Positions 1 to 10,432 are shown, numbered from the stretch's first letter. The stretch is DNA of 64,000 nt from Tupaia tana (GCA_026018925.1 JAKSZU010000005.1:25546779-25610778); one strand, 5' to 3'. The notes: generated by a model not told the origin, from the sequence alone. Translations and numbers: made by a program.

Positions 1-453
1 AGCTGCAACTCCCTGTACGGATTCACTGTGACGAGGGTGCATCTTCTACTTTGAGGAACATCAGAGACAGTTCGTAAGCCTAGGCTGGCTTTCCCCCGCC
101 AATCAAGGCTACCCTGTGCCAACCCTCCTATAACTGGCAGGTGAATTTCAAGGATAAGCAGAACAATTTCCATATTAGCTTAAGCAAAATATAAGAGAGT
201 AAATATGCACTCTAAAAAAATACCAAATAATGCATCTGGAGGGGGTTGGTCACTATTCTGACTCTTACTTCTCCAGTTATTTTTAGAGCTCATGAATCTG
301 AGGGTTGAATTAAAATAAAAATAAGACCCAAACTTCCTCTTCTTTCAGTTATTGATACTCACTGTCCTCTAAGCAGAATTATTACAAATAGATGATTAAT
401 CTGAGGACCTTTCTAGCCTTATGATTACAATGATCAGAATAATCATTATTTTT

Positions 454-711
454 ATTTTTTGGAGAGGTTTTTGCTATAGGGCGCGTGCGTTCGCCAGACA
501 GACAGAGAGAGACATAGAGACAGAAAGCGAGAAATCACCCCCCAGAGGGGATGGCCATGCCGCAATCCCTTCTCCTCCATTCTCCTCTCGGGATCTTGGG
601 CATGCACACACACGCGCCCGGCGTGAGTTTAAGCCACTGGGTCCAGGACTCGAACCACAGTCGACTACGTGGGAGTCCAGCGACATAGCCATTACGCTAA
701 CTGCTGGTACC
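454..711 (-). repeat. tRNA-derived SINE, long form
   Basis: The copy has a T-rich tail at the left and the tRNA head at the right. It is flanked by the 13 bp target-site duplication AATCATTATTTTT (441-453 and 712-724). It is one of the better preserved copies. Its open frames are artefacts of the SINE sequence. Confidence 0.93.
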
Positions 712-1059
712 AATCATTATTTTTGATCCTAAGTCTAAATAGCATTGATCCATGAATGAGTACACTATTTGATTGATAACTACTTTAATTCCTTTTTGGA
801 AATAGCTGGAAAACACATTCTATGAACTAATTAACTAGGCCCAGAGTGGTTGAGTAACTAAGAGGACAATTAATTGGTTCATTTCCCTCCCTACTATTTT
901 TTCCCTAAAATAATGACTGTTCAAAAAGCCTTCAACATAGACTGATCTGGAGCATACTACTGATCACCTTTCACAGGGTTATTCGGATGTCGCTTTCTCT
1001 TTGCAAACAGGTAAGCCTCCATTTGTGGAGTACTCTGTCTAGTATGTCAGTATTTACTT

Positions 1060-1320
1060 AAAAAAATGTAATGGGGGCATGCACAGGAGAGAGAGGAATA
1101 GAGAGGGGAAAAGGACGAGACAGAGAGAGGGAAAAGGAGAGAGAGGAGGAGAGAGAACTCCCAGTGGGCTGTGGCCATGCAGCAATCCTTTTCTTCCAAT
1201 TCTCCATCCTGCCAGGATCCTGGGCACACATACACGTGTGCCTGACATGAAGCCCATGGGGCCATATGGAATGCAGCTTCCTCTACACAGAGCCTAACCA
1301 CTGTGCCAAAGGACTGGCCC
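1060..1320 (-). repeat. tRNA-derived SINE, old diverged copy
   Basis: The copy has the family layout with GA-rich, 'CAATCC' and 'GGACTGGCCC' blocks but strong divergence. A short duplication, ATTTACTT, flanks it (1052-1059 and 1324-1331). Confidence 0.8.
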
Positions 1321-1499
1321 AACATTTACTTTTTAAAATTTTTTTCTTCCACTGAAAACTAGGCAGTAAGAACTTACAAGCAACCTGGGGCTAATCTCTG
1401 GATCGGAGACCTTCTCCTTCTTCTCCAGGTGCCTAAACTTTCAAAGAGGAAAGCAGCTGCGCGTGGGTGAGCAGTATTTCCTGCCCAGCGGTGGTAGTC

Positions 1500-1740
1500 G
1501 GCAGAAGGGTTAGAAACCAGGGATCGGAGCCAGACAGTCCTGGGTCTGAAAGTCAGCTGACCAATCTTACCTATTGCACCTGTTTGGTCTCGGGCAGGTT
1601 TCTTAGCCTTTCCAAGCTTCAGGTATCTTGTTTGTAAAAAAGAAATAGGAATGTGTTTCCCTCACAGGGTTGTTAAGAAGATTTAACAATGCACGCACAG
1701 CGGGCACCACTGTGGCTAGCATACTGTAAGTTACTGTACA
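1500..1740 (+). repeat. MIR SINE remnant
   Basis: It shows the MIR core order: 'CCTGGGTCTGAAA', a 'GGGCAGGTTTCTTAGCC' stretch, then the 'CTCACAGGGTTGTTAAGAAG' segment. This is an ancient mammalian tRNA SINE, diverged but recognisable. Confidence 0.75.
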
Positions 1741-1744
1741 CTTA

Positions 1745-1900
1745 CTTGTCAAATATTTATGCGATCTGCCTATGTGCAAGGCGCTGGGCTGCTAGGAATG
1801 TAACAATAAATGCAACAAAGCCCTCCCTGGTTGAACTTAGGTAAATACAACGTTCGGGAGAGATGAGTGCTGTGGAGAAACGCAGCGTGGTCACCTAATG
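1745..1900 (-). repeat. L2 LINE 3' fragment
   Basis: It resembles the reverse complement of the L2 3' end: 'CAAATATTTATG', 'TATGTGCAAGGCGCTGGGCT', 'CCTCCCTGGTTGAACTTA'. The call rests on remembered L2 consensus words. Confidence 0.55.
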
Positions 1901-2059
1901 CCAGGGCTGGACCTGAGGGGGCTGCGTGGGAAACTTGCTCCTAGTGCTCCATCACGGCACGCTCTGTTCACTCGCACGATTCAGGTTGGGTTCCTGTCAT
2001 TAGAGTCATAAATATAGCTGTAAGTGACAGGATGGTAAAAGTAATGCTTCAGGCTACAT

Positions 2060-2262
2060 CAGCGGCTGGCAGACTTTCTCTGTGGAGGGCCAGATGGTAA
2101 ATATTTTAGGCTTTGTGAACCATACTGTCTCTGCCAGGAGGACTCGGCTCTGCTGCCACGTGGAAGCAGCCACAGGCGGGAGTAAGCGAGTGAGGGCGGC
2201 CCTGTGTAACCAAACATCTCCTTCACGAAAACAGCAGGCGGGTCTGGTGCGGACCCTCGGTG
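2060..2262 (+). repeat. hAT-Charlie type (MER5-like) DNA transposon remnant
   Basis: The words 'GGCTGGCAGACTTTCTCTGT', 'GGGCCAGATGGTAAATATTT' and 'TAGGCTTTGTGAACCATA' are the hallmark of MER5/Charlie elements. It ends about 60 bp short of the LNX2 exon 9 donor. No transposase remains. Confidence 0.7.
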
Positions 2263-2318
2263 TAGCCCAGCATATTAAACACGAATCGCGTAATGAGTCT
2301 TACTGGACTAAGACTTAC

Positions 2319-2477
2319 TTTAATCTTCCATCGTAGTAAGCCGGAGTTCCCAAGACAATCGTTTTAATGAAGAAAGGCTGATTGGCATGGTTCTCTTCGT
2401 ACCCACCAACAATACTAAACCCCCAACTCCCCAGGGAGCTTCTCCGGAGGACTATGTCGTGGCAGCTGTGAAGAGCA
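2319..2477 (-). CDS. LNX2: LNX2 exon 9 (PDZ4, N-terminal part)
   Basis: This 159 bp exon encodes residues 592-644 and two bases of codon 645. It opens the fourth PDZ domain. The carboxylate-binding loop reads W-G-F-S-I-V-G-G (610-617) and is followed by [11 protein letters not shown] and the [10 protein letters not shown] strand. The acceptor is TGTTTGTGTTCACAG and the donor AA|GTAAGT. A second AG 12 bases into the exon (CTTCACAG) would delete four residues in frame and could be a tandem acceptor; the first keeps the expected S-A-L-H-S-C junction. Residue 606 is Ser where I remember Tyr in human LNX2. PDZ4 is completed in an exon outside the window. Confidence 0.95.
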
Positions 2478-3410
2478 CTGTGAACACAAACACCGAGACG
2501 ACATTCACCGGGGGCTTTTCACGGCCTGTGCCCCTCTGCTGTACCTCTACCCTGTTATCCTTAGCCCTCTTGGAAGAAAAGAAAAGGGCTACTTTATTTC
2601 CTTCTAAATATAGTGACAACCCACTTTCTAGTAAAGACGGGGTCCTAGGTAGACTCGAATTTTTCAGCTTCTCTTGTCAAGTGAAGACAGGTACATACTC
2701 ACATACATGCATCCTACGTGTACAGAGAAGCTCGATTCAGTGTGGTTATGAATGACACCTCGGAAATGTGTGCAGAAGAGTATGTGCCTGTGTCTGCTCA
2801 ACGCGCTGCCAATGACCCTCAATTCTAACACTCCGTGGGCTCCACAGGAGTAATTACAGAGTGGCATGAAAGAGGTTCAGTACTTCTATCTCAGCGTTCA
2901 AATGAATGAAGAAAATGACCGGCACTGTAGCTTCTATGAAGGGAGGTAAGTACTCCTCTCCTGAAGGCTACCTTGGGTCCTACTTTGAATCTACATGAGT
3001 TCTTTGTTGTTGCTTTCCTCCTTCACTTAAGAGAGCTTTTGTTTTAAGGGCGACGCTAATTGCCAAAATTGGAAACGCGATCTGTAACGCACACGTACAC
3101 ACAATCTGTTTTTCTCCTTTCTGTACCATGGACATTGAGATGCTGCTGTTAAAATGTTGCTGCCAGTTTGGAGGATGTTGTCCAAGAAGGGAGAAAAAAA
3201 TTTACTTACACTTCTCAAGCTCTGTGGATGTGAGAACAAGCACCGAATAAAAACTTAAAAACAAAAAAAAGCAATCAAAACAAAACAACCTAAAGGATAC
3301 AGAAAAAATATCTCTTTACAATAAAAAAAATTTGCATCTCTGGGTGTAATTGAATCTTCATGCATCTTGGGCAAGGTTTCCTATTTTTAATCCATTAAAA
3401 AAGATTTACA

Positions 3411-3525
3411 GGGACCAGCAGATGGCATAATGGTTATGTCGCTGGACTACCACATAGGCAACCACGGTTTGAGTCCAGACCCAGTGGCTTAAAACTCAGG
3501 CTGGGTGTGTGTGCGCCCAAAATTC
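3411..3525 (+). repeat. tRNA-derived SINE, 3'-truncated head half
   Basis: The element runs from GGGACCAGCAG through the head to CCCAAAATTC and stops where the T-tract of an opposite-strand SINE begins. The 3' body is missing. With the next entry it forms an inverted pair. Confidence 0.85.
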
Positions 3526-3787
3526 TTTTTTTCTTTTTCTTTTTGAGAGGTTTTTCACTATAGAGCGCGTGTGCTCACCAGACAGACAGAGAGACAGAAA
3601 GCGAGAAATCACCCCCCCAGGGGGGATGGCCACGCCGCAATCCCTTCTCCTCCATTCTCCTCTCGGGATCTTGGGCACGCACGCACACGCGCCCGCCATC
3701 AGTTTTAAGCAACCGGGTCCGGGACGCGAACCGCGGTCGACTATGTGGGAGTCCAGCGACATAGCCATTACGCTAACTGCTGGTCCC
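3526..3787 (-). repeat. tRNA-derived SINE, long form
   Basis: This is a well-preserved copy from the T-rich tail to CTGCTGGTCCC. It abuts the truncated plus-strand copy directly. I see no convincing duplication around this copy alone; AGATTTA at 3402-3408 resembles AGATTTTA just after 3787 and may flank the whole composite. Confidence 0.9.
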
Positions 3788-4367
3788 TAAACATAGATTT
3801 TATTAGACTGTATATTTCTCATCTAAAACCTTTGTTATCCTGTTTGGCACACCGGAAAATGCCCCGCACGTACAGGACAAAGTACCAACCCCAATACTAG
3901 ACTGGCCTAATGGGAAATTAAAAGCAGCATTCAGGCCAGTGTTCCGCCAGGCCCTTCCCACTCTTTGCTGGCTCCACAAGGAAATTTTTCAACACACTGT
4001 GCACCTGGGCAGATTACCCACAGGCATGCCCAGGGCCCTGGTGACCAGGCAGACCACTCACGAGTGTGCCCAGAGCCCTTCTACCACTCCAGGGTTACAC
4101 AACAGGCACAAGTACAAAGCTAAGTATTACATGAGATAAATGAGGTAACCTCTGATGGCTGAGACCACGATTTGGTGTTTAAATTTATGTTTCTTTTCAA
4201 TGGGAAAATAATTAGTGCTGGTGTATGGAATAAGTACTTAAATACTTTTTGTTATTAAAAAATCTGCCTGTCTGCGAGGTCCCCACAGGTGTGTGAGACA
4301 TAAATTATGTTGCAGTTTTAGGTCTTTTATTATTATTATTATTATTTTCTTTTTTTCTTTTATTTAT

Positions 4368-4624
4368 TATTTTTTTTTGAGAGGTTTTTGCTATAGGGCG
4401 CGTGCGCTCGCCAGACAGAGAGAGACATAGAGACAGAAAGTGAGAAATCACCCCCCGGAGGGATGGCCACGCCACAATCCCTTCTCCTCCATTCTCCTCT
4501 CGGGATCTTGGGCACGCACGCACACGCGCCTGGCGTGAGTTTTAAGCCACCGGGTCCGGGACTCGAACCGCGGTCGACTACGTGGGAGTCCAATGACATA
4601 GCCATTATGCTAACTGCTGGTCCC
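4368..4624 (-). repeat. tRNA-derived SINE, long form
   Basis: The T-rich tail joins a (TTA)n tract at 4328-4350 and the element ends in CTGCTGGTCCC. ATTATTATTTT-like sequence on both sides suggests a duplication, but it is blurred by the simple repeat. Confidence 0.9.
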
Positions 4625-4904
4625 ATTATTATTTTTTTTTAACCAAGAGAACAAATAAGGAAGTTAAGGTTTATCAGCAAATGAAATCCATTAATATTCT
4701 TGCCCTTTTTTGGTTATTCTTCACAAGAAAGTGCTTTATAATTCATAAAGCTCTATACAAATGTTAGTAATTATTACAAATCTAGTCCCCATGAGTCAGA
4801 TGCTCAGAAACTGGCAAACTCTTATTGTTTATTTTTATTTTAAGGAGTTAGTACTTTTCATACGTAGTTAAGATTCAAAATATCTCCTCACAGTTCAGTT
4901 TTAG

Positions 4905-5163
4905 AATTTTCTTTTTTAGAGAGAGATTTTTGCTATCGGGTATATGTGCTCACTGGAGAGACAAACAGAGACAGAAAGTGAGAAATCACCCCTCAGGAGG
5001 GATGGCCACACCAAAGTCTCTTCTCCTCCATTCTCTTCTTGGGATCTTGGGCACACACACACGTGTACCCCGAGTCAGTTTTGAGTCGCTGGGTCCAGGA
5101 CTCGAACCGCAGCTGATGATGTAGGAGTCTAGTGCCGTAACCGTTATGCCATCTGCTTGTTCC
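4905..5163 (-). repeat. tRNA-derived SINE, diverged long form
   Basis: It is flanked by the exact duplication CAGTTTTAG (4896-4904 and 5164-5172). The head is worn, ending in CTTGTTCCC, and many CpG sites have decayed to TG/CA. Confidence 0.88.
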
Positions 5164-5661
5164 CAGTTTTAGGATTCTTATATTCAGTAAGAATCTAAAC
5201 TGACTTGGAAACAAATAATGATAGCATTCTTCCTGTCTCAACACCAATAACAACAATGTCACCATAGATAAAGGTACGTACCCTGTGATGTCACGGGAGG
5301 TTCTACCAGCTTCCATGACTCAACACTAAGCAACCAAAGACTCTCCTGCCTGGTCACAGTCAGTGACGAGTGACTCACTCCCTACAAAGGTGGAGCAACT
5401 ACTCTTGAACACCAGTGTTTTGGCTTAAAGACCCTAGTGTTGCCCAACAAAAACTTCGCTTTAAACTCTTTTTTGGGAAGAGTTAAAAAGAAAGCTTTTA
5501 GAAAGCTTTTGGGACAGGACAAGGTCCCAAGCACTGGCTTGGTTTCAATGGTGAAAAATGCATGTGAAGTTTAAGCATATATCAGAACGAATATTGGTAA
5601 ATGACAACGGGAGACTGGTACATCCAAGCTCATAGTCAGCCCACTTAAGATCCTTAGGAGA

Positions 5662-5910
5662 GGGGCCAGCAGTGGGTATAATGGCTATGTCACTGGACTC
5701 CCATGTAGTCGACCATGGTTCGAGTTCTGGACCCGGTGGCTTAAAATCACGCCGGGCGCATGTGCATGCATGCCCAAGATCCCAACAGGAGAATGGATGG
5801 CAGCATGGCCCTCCCTGCTGGGGGGTGATTTCTTGCTTTCTGTTTCTCTGTGTTTTTTTCTGGTGAGTGCATGCGCCCTACAGCAAAAACCTTTCCAAAA
5901 AAAAAAAAAA
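5662..5910 (+). repeat. tRNA-derived SINE, long form
   Basis: It lies between perfect 15 bp duplications AAGATCCTTAGGAGA (5647-5661 and 5911-5925). The poly(A) tail runs straight into the second one. It is antisense to LNX2. Confidence 0.93.
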
Positions 5911-6177
5911 AAGATCCTTAGGAGAAATGAACAGAATTACTTTCTTTGTTTTTATAACTAGATACACATCTTTTAAGCTAGTTCTTGCTATTAAATCTAC
6001 CTTTTTAAGTGTAATAATCTTAAGAAAAAATTATTTTCTTTGTAATATGATTAAATGTTGCTACTTTTATTTAATCAAAGTCTTGTTTTCCCCCAATGGG
6101 TAAATTTACTGTGTTATACGCTGATAAACGTAATCATGATTAGTCTATATATAAAACAACAAGAAAGTTATCAATAC

Positions 6178-6409
6178 CTTGGAAGCCCAAGCCACATGAT
6201 CCACGATGGGGACCAGCTGGCATCATACTCGTTTTCGCTGAAAGTACTTGGCTGCTCTTCCGTGGTCTGCGTGGCCTCCTCAACAATCTGAACCTCGAGA
6301 GCTTTAAGGGCAACAGCTGAGGAAGCCGCACTGGCTTTCAGCATCGCCACAGCCTCACTGTGACTTAAATTGGTCAGATCAATGCCATTGATATTCAGCA
6401 GCACGTCAC
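6178..6409 (-). CDS. LNX2: LNX2 exon 8 (PDZ3 end and linker)
   Basis: This 232 bp exon encodes residues 515-591 with a split codon at each end. It begins G-D-V-L-L-N-I-N-G, the end of PDZ3, and continues with the helix [11 protein letters not shown]. An acidic linker ([11 protein letters not shown]) and the Y-D-A-S-W-S-P-S-W segment lead into PDZ4. The acceptor is TTTTGAACAG|GT and the donor CCAAG|GTATTG, weaker than the other donors of the gene. Phases 1 and 2 match exons 7 and 9. Confidence 0.95.
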
Positions 6410-7123
6410 CTGTTCAAAATAGAAATAAGAAAAAGGAGCTGGTCAATAAAGCAGTTATTTTCTCAAGAGCGCTGCTGTTTGTAAGCTAACCAACAAGGGT
6501 CAGCTCTTATTCCTCAGATAAGGTGAACGAGTACTTTCTACCTCTTTGTAATTTTTTAAAATACGGAGGAAAAATTTGTTTCATGCAAAACATGCCAAAA
6601 CAATTTCAAAACAGAATAATAATATCACTACTCAGGAAACGGTATGGCTTAGAGCACCCGGATGTGACTGGAATCCAAACTGTTAGGCCAAGTTTAGCTT
6701 GGGAAGGCCCTGTGCATGTTCACTGCTCTTCTTTGAGCTTCTGAGATTTCTACCATTCTAATTCAAAAATTACTTGATCCTCTGTGCTTACAAATGAATT
6801 TTTCATACATTCTATTTTATATTTATAGAGTTGATAAACATAGCCCTGCATGGTTCACTCAGGGCAAACACATCAGAATAATCTTTCAGAGAGAGAGATT
6901 CTTGGGCCTACAACAAAATCCACTTGTGATTTGAACACCTTCCCTTACCTGAGGATGGAAAAAGATTTGCCCTGCCAAGTATTATAACAAAGGGCAATGA
7001 GGATTATGTGAAAGGCTGAAAGGATTAGTTTTGTAGGAAGCAGACATTTTTGCTATGAAGTCTATAGAAAATTCCCCTTTCCCAATTTATCACCAATTTC
7101 TCAGATTATTAAAAAGCTAAATG

Positions 7124-7311
7124 GGGAATCATCAGGGAGAGTGGTGGTTGAGGCGCTGGACTCCCAACATGGGTGACCACGGAAGTTTAAGTCTTGGACC
7201 TGGAGGCTGGCTTTCTCACTTTTTCTCTCTCTCTGGTAAGCACACGTGCCCTATCGCAAATTATAAATAATAACAATAACAAATAAAATTAAATAAAGAA
7301 ATAATTTTTAA
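7124..7311 (+). repeat. tRNA-derived SINE, short form with long-form tail
   Basis: The head passes straight from 'GGAGGCTGG' to CTTTCTCACTTT, so the central block is missing, yet the 3' end reads GCCCTATCGCAAA as in long copies. Flanks AAAAAGCTAAATG and AAAAAGGCAAAATG look like a worn duplication. Confidence 0.8.
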
Positions 7312-7512
7312 AAAAGGCAAAATGTTCTCATTGTAGAAAACTGGGAAGACATAATAACAGCAAGAAAATAAAACTACCCCAAATTCTACAACCGGATAAT
7401 TAGCTTCTTTTTCAAATATAGATTTCGTGTGATAATACAATTTAAAGTACGATTTTATGCTTTCTAGTATAATATAGTCAGAGCTGTGCAATCATCACTA
7501 CAGCAGTTTTTT

Positions 7513-7782
7513 TGTTTTGTTTTGTTTTGTTTTTGGAGAGGTTTTTGCTATAGGGCGCGTGCGCTCACCAGACGGAGAGAGACAGAGAGATAGAAAGCGA
7601 GAAATCACCCCCCAGGGGGGATGGCCATGCCGCAATCCCTTCTCCTCCATTCTCCTCTCGGGATCTTGGGCATGCACGCACATGCACCCGGCGTGAGTTT
7701 TAAGCCACCGGGTCCAGGACACGAACCGTGGTCGACTACGTGGGAGTCCAGCGACATAGCCATTACGCTAACTGCTGGTCCC
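7513..7782 (-). repeat. tRNA-derived SINE, long form
   Basis: The tail is (GTTTT)n. The flanks ACTACAGCAGTTTTT and ACTATAGCAGTTTTT (ending at 7798) are a near-perfect duplication. The head reads TTAGCGTAATGG and the B box is close to GGTTCGTGTCC. Confidence 0.93.
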
Positions 7783-7799
7783 TACTATAGCAGTTTTTA

Positions 7800-9185
7800 A
7801 GACATTTTTAAAATCACCTCTCCTCAAACCCCCATACCCATTAGCAGTCATTTCCCTTCCCCAAATCCTAGGGAACCCTAATCTACTTTCTGTTTCTAGA
7901 GATTTGCCTATTCTGGACATTTCATATAAATGGACTCACGTGGTTTTCTGTGACTGACCCCTTTCACTTAGCATAATATCGTCAAAGTTCATCTACGTTG
8001 TAGCTCGTGTTGGTTCATTTTTTTTGATGACCAAATAATGTTTCATTAAGTGCATATACCCTCGTCTGTTGATCCAGTCATCAGCTGAATGCTTGGGTTC
8101 TTTCCACTTTTTGGCTATTGTTATTAAGGCTGCTACAAACATCAGAGTACAAGTTTTGTGTGGACACGTGTTTTCATTTCTCTAAAAGTGGAATTCTTAG
8201 GTCATATGGTAACTCTGTTTAACTCTGAGGAGCTGTCAAACTGTTTCCTAAAACAGTTGTACTATCTTAAATTCCCCTTAGCAATATATGAGGACTTCAA
8301 TTCTCTACATTTATTATTGTCCACCTTATTTTATTGCAGTCATCTTAGTAGGTATGAAGTCACATCTCATTGTGGTTTTACTCTGCGTTTTTCTAACATT
8401 GAGCATCTTTTCACATGATTATTGGCCACTTGTTTATCTTCTTTGGAAAAACGTTTATTCAGATTCTTTGCCCATCTTTCAACTGTGTTGACTTTCAGTT
8501 ACTGAATTACAAGAGCTCTGTATATATAATAATAGATATAAGCCATTCATCAGATATATGATGATTTGCAAATACTTTCTCCCATTTTTTGGGTTATGTC
8601 TTCATTTGTCTGGTGGTGCCCTTCATAAGACAAAAATCTATAATTTTTATAAATCTAGTTTAGGGACCAGCAGTTAGTGTAATGGCTATGACGCTGGACT
8701 CCCATGTAGTTGACTGTGGTTCGCGTCCCGGACCCGGTGGCTTAAAACTCACATCGGGTGTGTGTGCGTGCGTGCCCAAGATCCCAAGAAGAGAATGGAG
8801 AAGGGATTGCGGCGTGGCCATCCCCCCTGGGGGGGTAATTTCTCACTTTCTGTCTGTCTCTCTGTGTCTGGTGAGCGCATTCACCCTATAGCAAAAACCT
8901 CTCCAAAAAAAACAAAAAGTTAGCGTAATGAATCTAGTTTATCTATTTTTTCTTTTGTTGCTTGTGCTTTTAGTGTCATGTCTGAGAAATCATTGTCAAA
9001 TCCAAAGTCATGAGGACTTGCCCTTGTTTTCCTCTAAGAGATTCAGCTTTTACATTAGCTCTTGCATCCATTAGGAGTTAATTTTTGTACAGTGTGAAGG
9101 TATGAGTCTAATTTCATTCTTGGAAAAATAACTTTTAAGACACATTTTTCTTTGCAACCAATAAACTAAGTCAATGAAAACTTGC
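7800..9185 (-). repeat. L1 LINE 3' end, antisense
   Basis: It contains the reverse complement of L1M-type 3' sequence, for example 'TTCACTTAGCATAATATCGT', 'CTGCTACAAACATCAGAGTA', 'TTGCCCATCTTTCAACTGTG' and 'TTAATTTTTGTACAGTGTGA'. A SINE interrupts it at 8663-8930. The short open frames inside are shadows. Confidence 0.85.
8663..8930 (+). repeat. tRNA-derived SINE nested in L1, with extra 3' sequence
   Basis: It has perfect duplications AATCTAGTTTA (8652-8662 and 8931-8941). After the A-rich tail the insert ends in AGTTAGCGTAATG (8918-8930), which matches the SINE's own head around the A box. The duplication follows directly, so this stub entered with the element. Confidence 0.92.
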
Positions 9186-9229
9186 TATTTTTACAGAGTA
9201 TAAAAGGGTACTTCAAAAAGTTTGTGGGA

Positions 9230-9415
9230 TGGGGCCGGCAGGTGGCGTGGTGGTTAAGAGCGCTGGATACCCATGTGGCTGACCATGGTTCAAGTCCCGG
9301 ACCTGGAGGCTTGCTTTCTCACTTTCTCTTTCTCTCTCTCTCTGTCTCTCTCTGGTCAAAATTTAAAGATGATAATAACAACAAATGGAAATAAATAAAT
9401 AAATATTAAAAAAAA
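9230..9415 (+). repeat. tRNA-derived SINE, short form
   Basis: The head GGGGCCGGCAGGTGGCGTGG is followed by GCTTGCTTTCTCACTTTC, a CT-rich run, TGGTCAAA and an A/T tail. The duplication is AAAAAGTTTGTGGGA (9215-9229 and 9416-9430). Confidence 0.92.
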
Positions 9416-9453
9416 AAAAAGTTTGTGGGAAATGGAATTAAAATACAAGTTTA

Positions 9454-9624
9454 GGGGCTAGCAGGTGACATGGTTAGTTAAGGGCACCGGACTCTACATG
9501 GCCGACAGCGGTTCGAGTCCTGGATTTGGCAGCTTGCTTTCTTGCTTTTCCTTTCTCCCACTCTGTCCTTCTCTGGTCAAATTAAAATAAATAAATAAAT
9601 AACGTTAGTTAAATAATTTTTTTA
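9454..9624 (+). repeat. tRNA-derived SINE, short form
   Basis: It has the same layout as its neighbour and ends TGGTCAAATTAAAATAAATA. The duplication is AAAATACAAGTTTA (9440-9453 and 9625-9638). The B box GGTTCGAGTCC is intact. Confidence 0.92.
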
Positions 9625-10101
9625 AAAATACAAGTTTATTTTGCTGCAAAATTTTTAAAAAATACATGGATATTTCATAATATCCATTTTCTCTAAGCTT
9701 TTGAAGACCCACCCCTCCAGTAACGGCCAATTGCTATGCAAATCATATAGCTCTGAAAGAGAACGTGAAATAGTGAATGAGTTTACTATGAAATTTAAGT
9801 CTGTCTTCTGCCTCACCTCCTCTCTGAGCCTCATTTTACACAGATACTTTACTGTAACCAACATTTGTATTTTGGTGAGACGGCTCTTCAGAATAACTAG
9901 GTCTGCCATAATACTGGAAGCACAAGTCTCAGGATATTTTCTAAGTTAAAATAATCTAACAGTCCAAGTAACTGTTGAAATTCTGAAATCACTGTCAAAG
10001 TTCAGCAATTTTTCTTTACTCTGGGCATTCTCCTAACGTCACAGAAAGACCTTGGGCTTTCATATGTAAGGAACATTTTAAACGATTAAAAAATCATGTT
10101 T

Positions 10102-10334
10102 AGGTTGGCCACACAGTAACACCATAGTTGCACTGCAGAGTAACACCATAGTTCTGTGATGCTGAGGCCAAAAAGGAAGGTCCCAAGTTCACATCCGAGG
10201 CTCCCTGTACACGCTGGGCATGTGCACATGTCTATGATCCTGGCTGCCTGAGCCAGGGGCAGGATCACAGTGGGAAGCCCCTGCTGGGGGTGCCTGTCAC
10301 CCCGCCTCTCTCTCTTGCTCATCAATTTTTTTAA
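10102..10334 (+). repeat. Diverged SINE with internal duplication
   Basis: The flanks AAATCATGTTTA and AAAGTCATGTTGA suggest insertion. The 15-mer AGTAACACCATAGTT occurs twice, about 27 bp apart. The 3' part (CTGCTGGGGGTGCCTGTC, then CT repeats) only loosely resembles the main SINE. Confidence 0.55.
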
Positions 10335-10432
10335 AGTCATGTTGAATAGAAACTTTGTAATACTCTATTTTTAAATATACGAGTTAAATTCAGGGAGAAT
10401 ATTTGGTGAAACCGGTTCAGATCCTGTCTCAC

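Larger units (their letters stand above)
1..2318 (-). other. LNX2: LNX2 intron 9 (partial)
   Basis: The intron begins below the exon 9 donor at 2319/2318 and runs off the left edge. It holds two minus-strand SINEs, a MIR, an L2 fragment and a hAT remnant, listed separately. I looked for the last coding exon, which should end in a PDZ4 tail with a tryptophan-proline pair, and did not find it. Nothing else was recognised in 1-440 or 725-1050. Confidence 0.85.
2478..6177 (-). other. LNX2: LNX2 intron 8
   Basis: The intron is 3.7 kb. It holds a head-to-head SINE composite at 3411-3787, two minus-strand SINEs (4368-4624 and 4905-5163) and one plus-strand SINE (5662-5910). The stretches 2478-3410, 3788-4360, 5173-5646 and 5926-6177 hold no gene or repeat that I recognise. 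Confidence 0.9.
9203..9715 (+). repeat. irritans-mariner-like MITE, split by two short SINEs
   Basis: The left end is 'TACTTCAAAAAGTTTGTGGG', the middle 'AATGGAATTAAAATACAAGT' and the right end 'CATAATATCCATTTTCTCTA' with 'AGCTTTTGAAGACCC'. The ends are inverted copies of each other and match the copy at 20726-20848. SINEs at 9230-9415 and 9454-9624 each duplicated MITE sequence on entry, which shows the order of events. Confidence 0.75.
6410..10432 (-). other. LNX2: LNX2 intron 7
   Basis: The intron is 4.0 kb. It holds several SINEs, a minus-strand L1 3' end with a nested SINE, and an irritans-mariner MITE split by two short SINEs. I recognise nothing in 6410-7110, apart from AT-rich sequence, or in 9720-10085. 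Confidence 0.9.

Noticed and set aside
1..2318. Last LNX2 coding exon within the window
   Set aside because: I read the minus strand for the expected PDZ4 tail and found no match; the segment at 1-130 does not translate to LNX2 in any frame.
2387..2755. Plus-strand open frame of 122 codons over exon 9
   Set aside because: It is the antisense shadow of the LNX2 exon and flanking intron.
9454..9530. tRNA genes at the SINE heads
   Set aside because: A and B boxes are present, but the stems do not form a full cloverleaf on inspection and each head continues into a SINE body with a target duplication.
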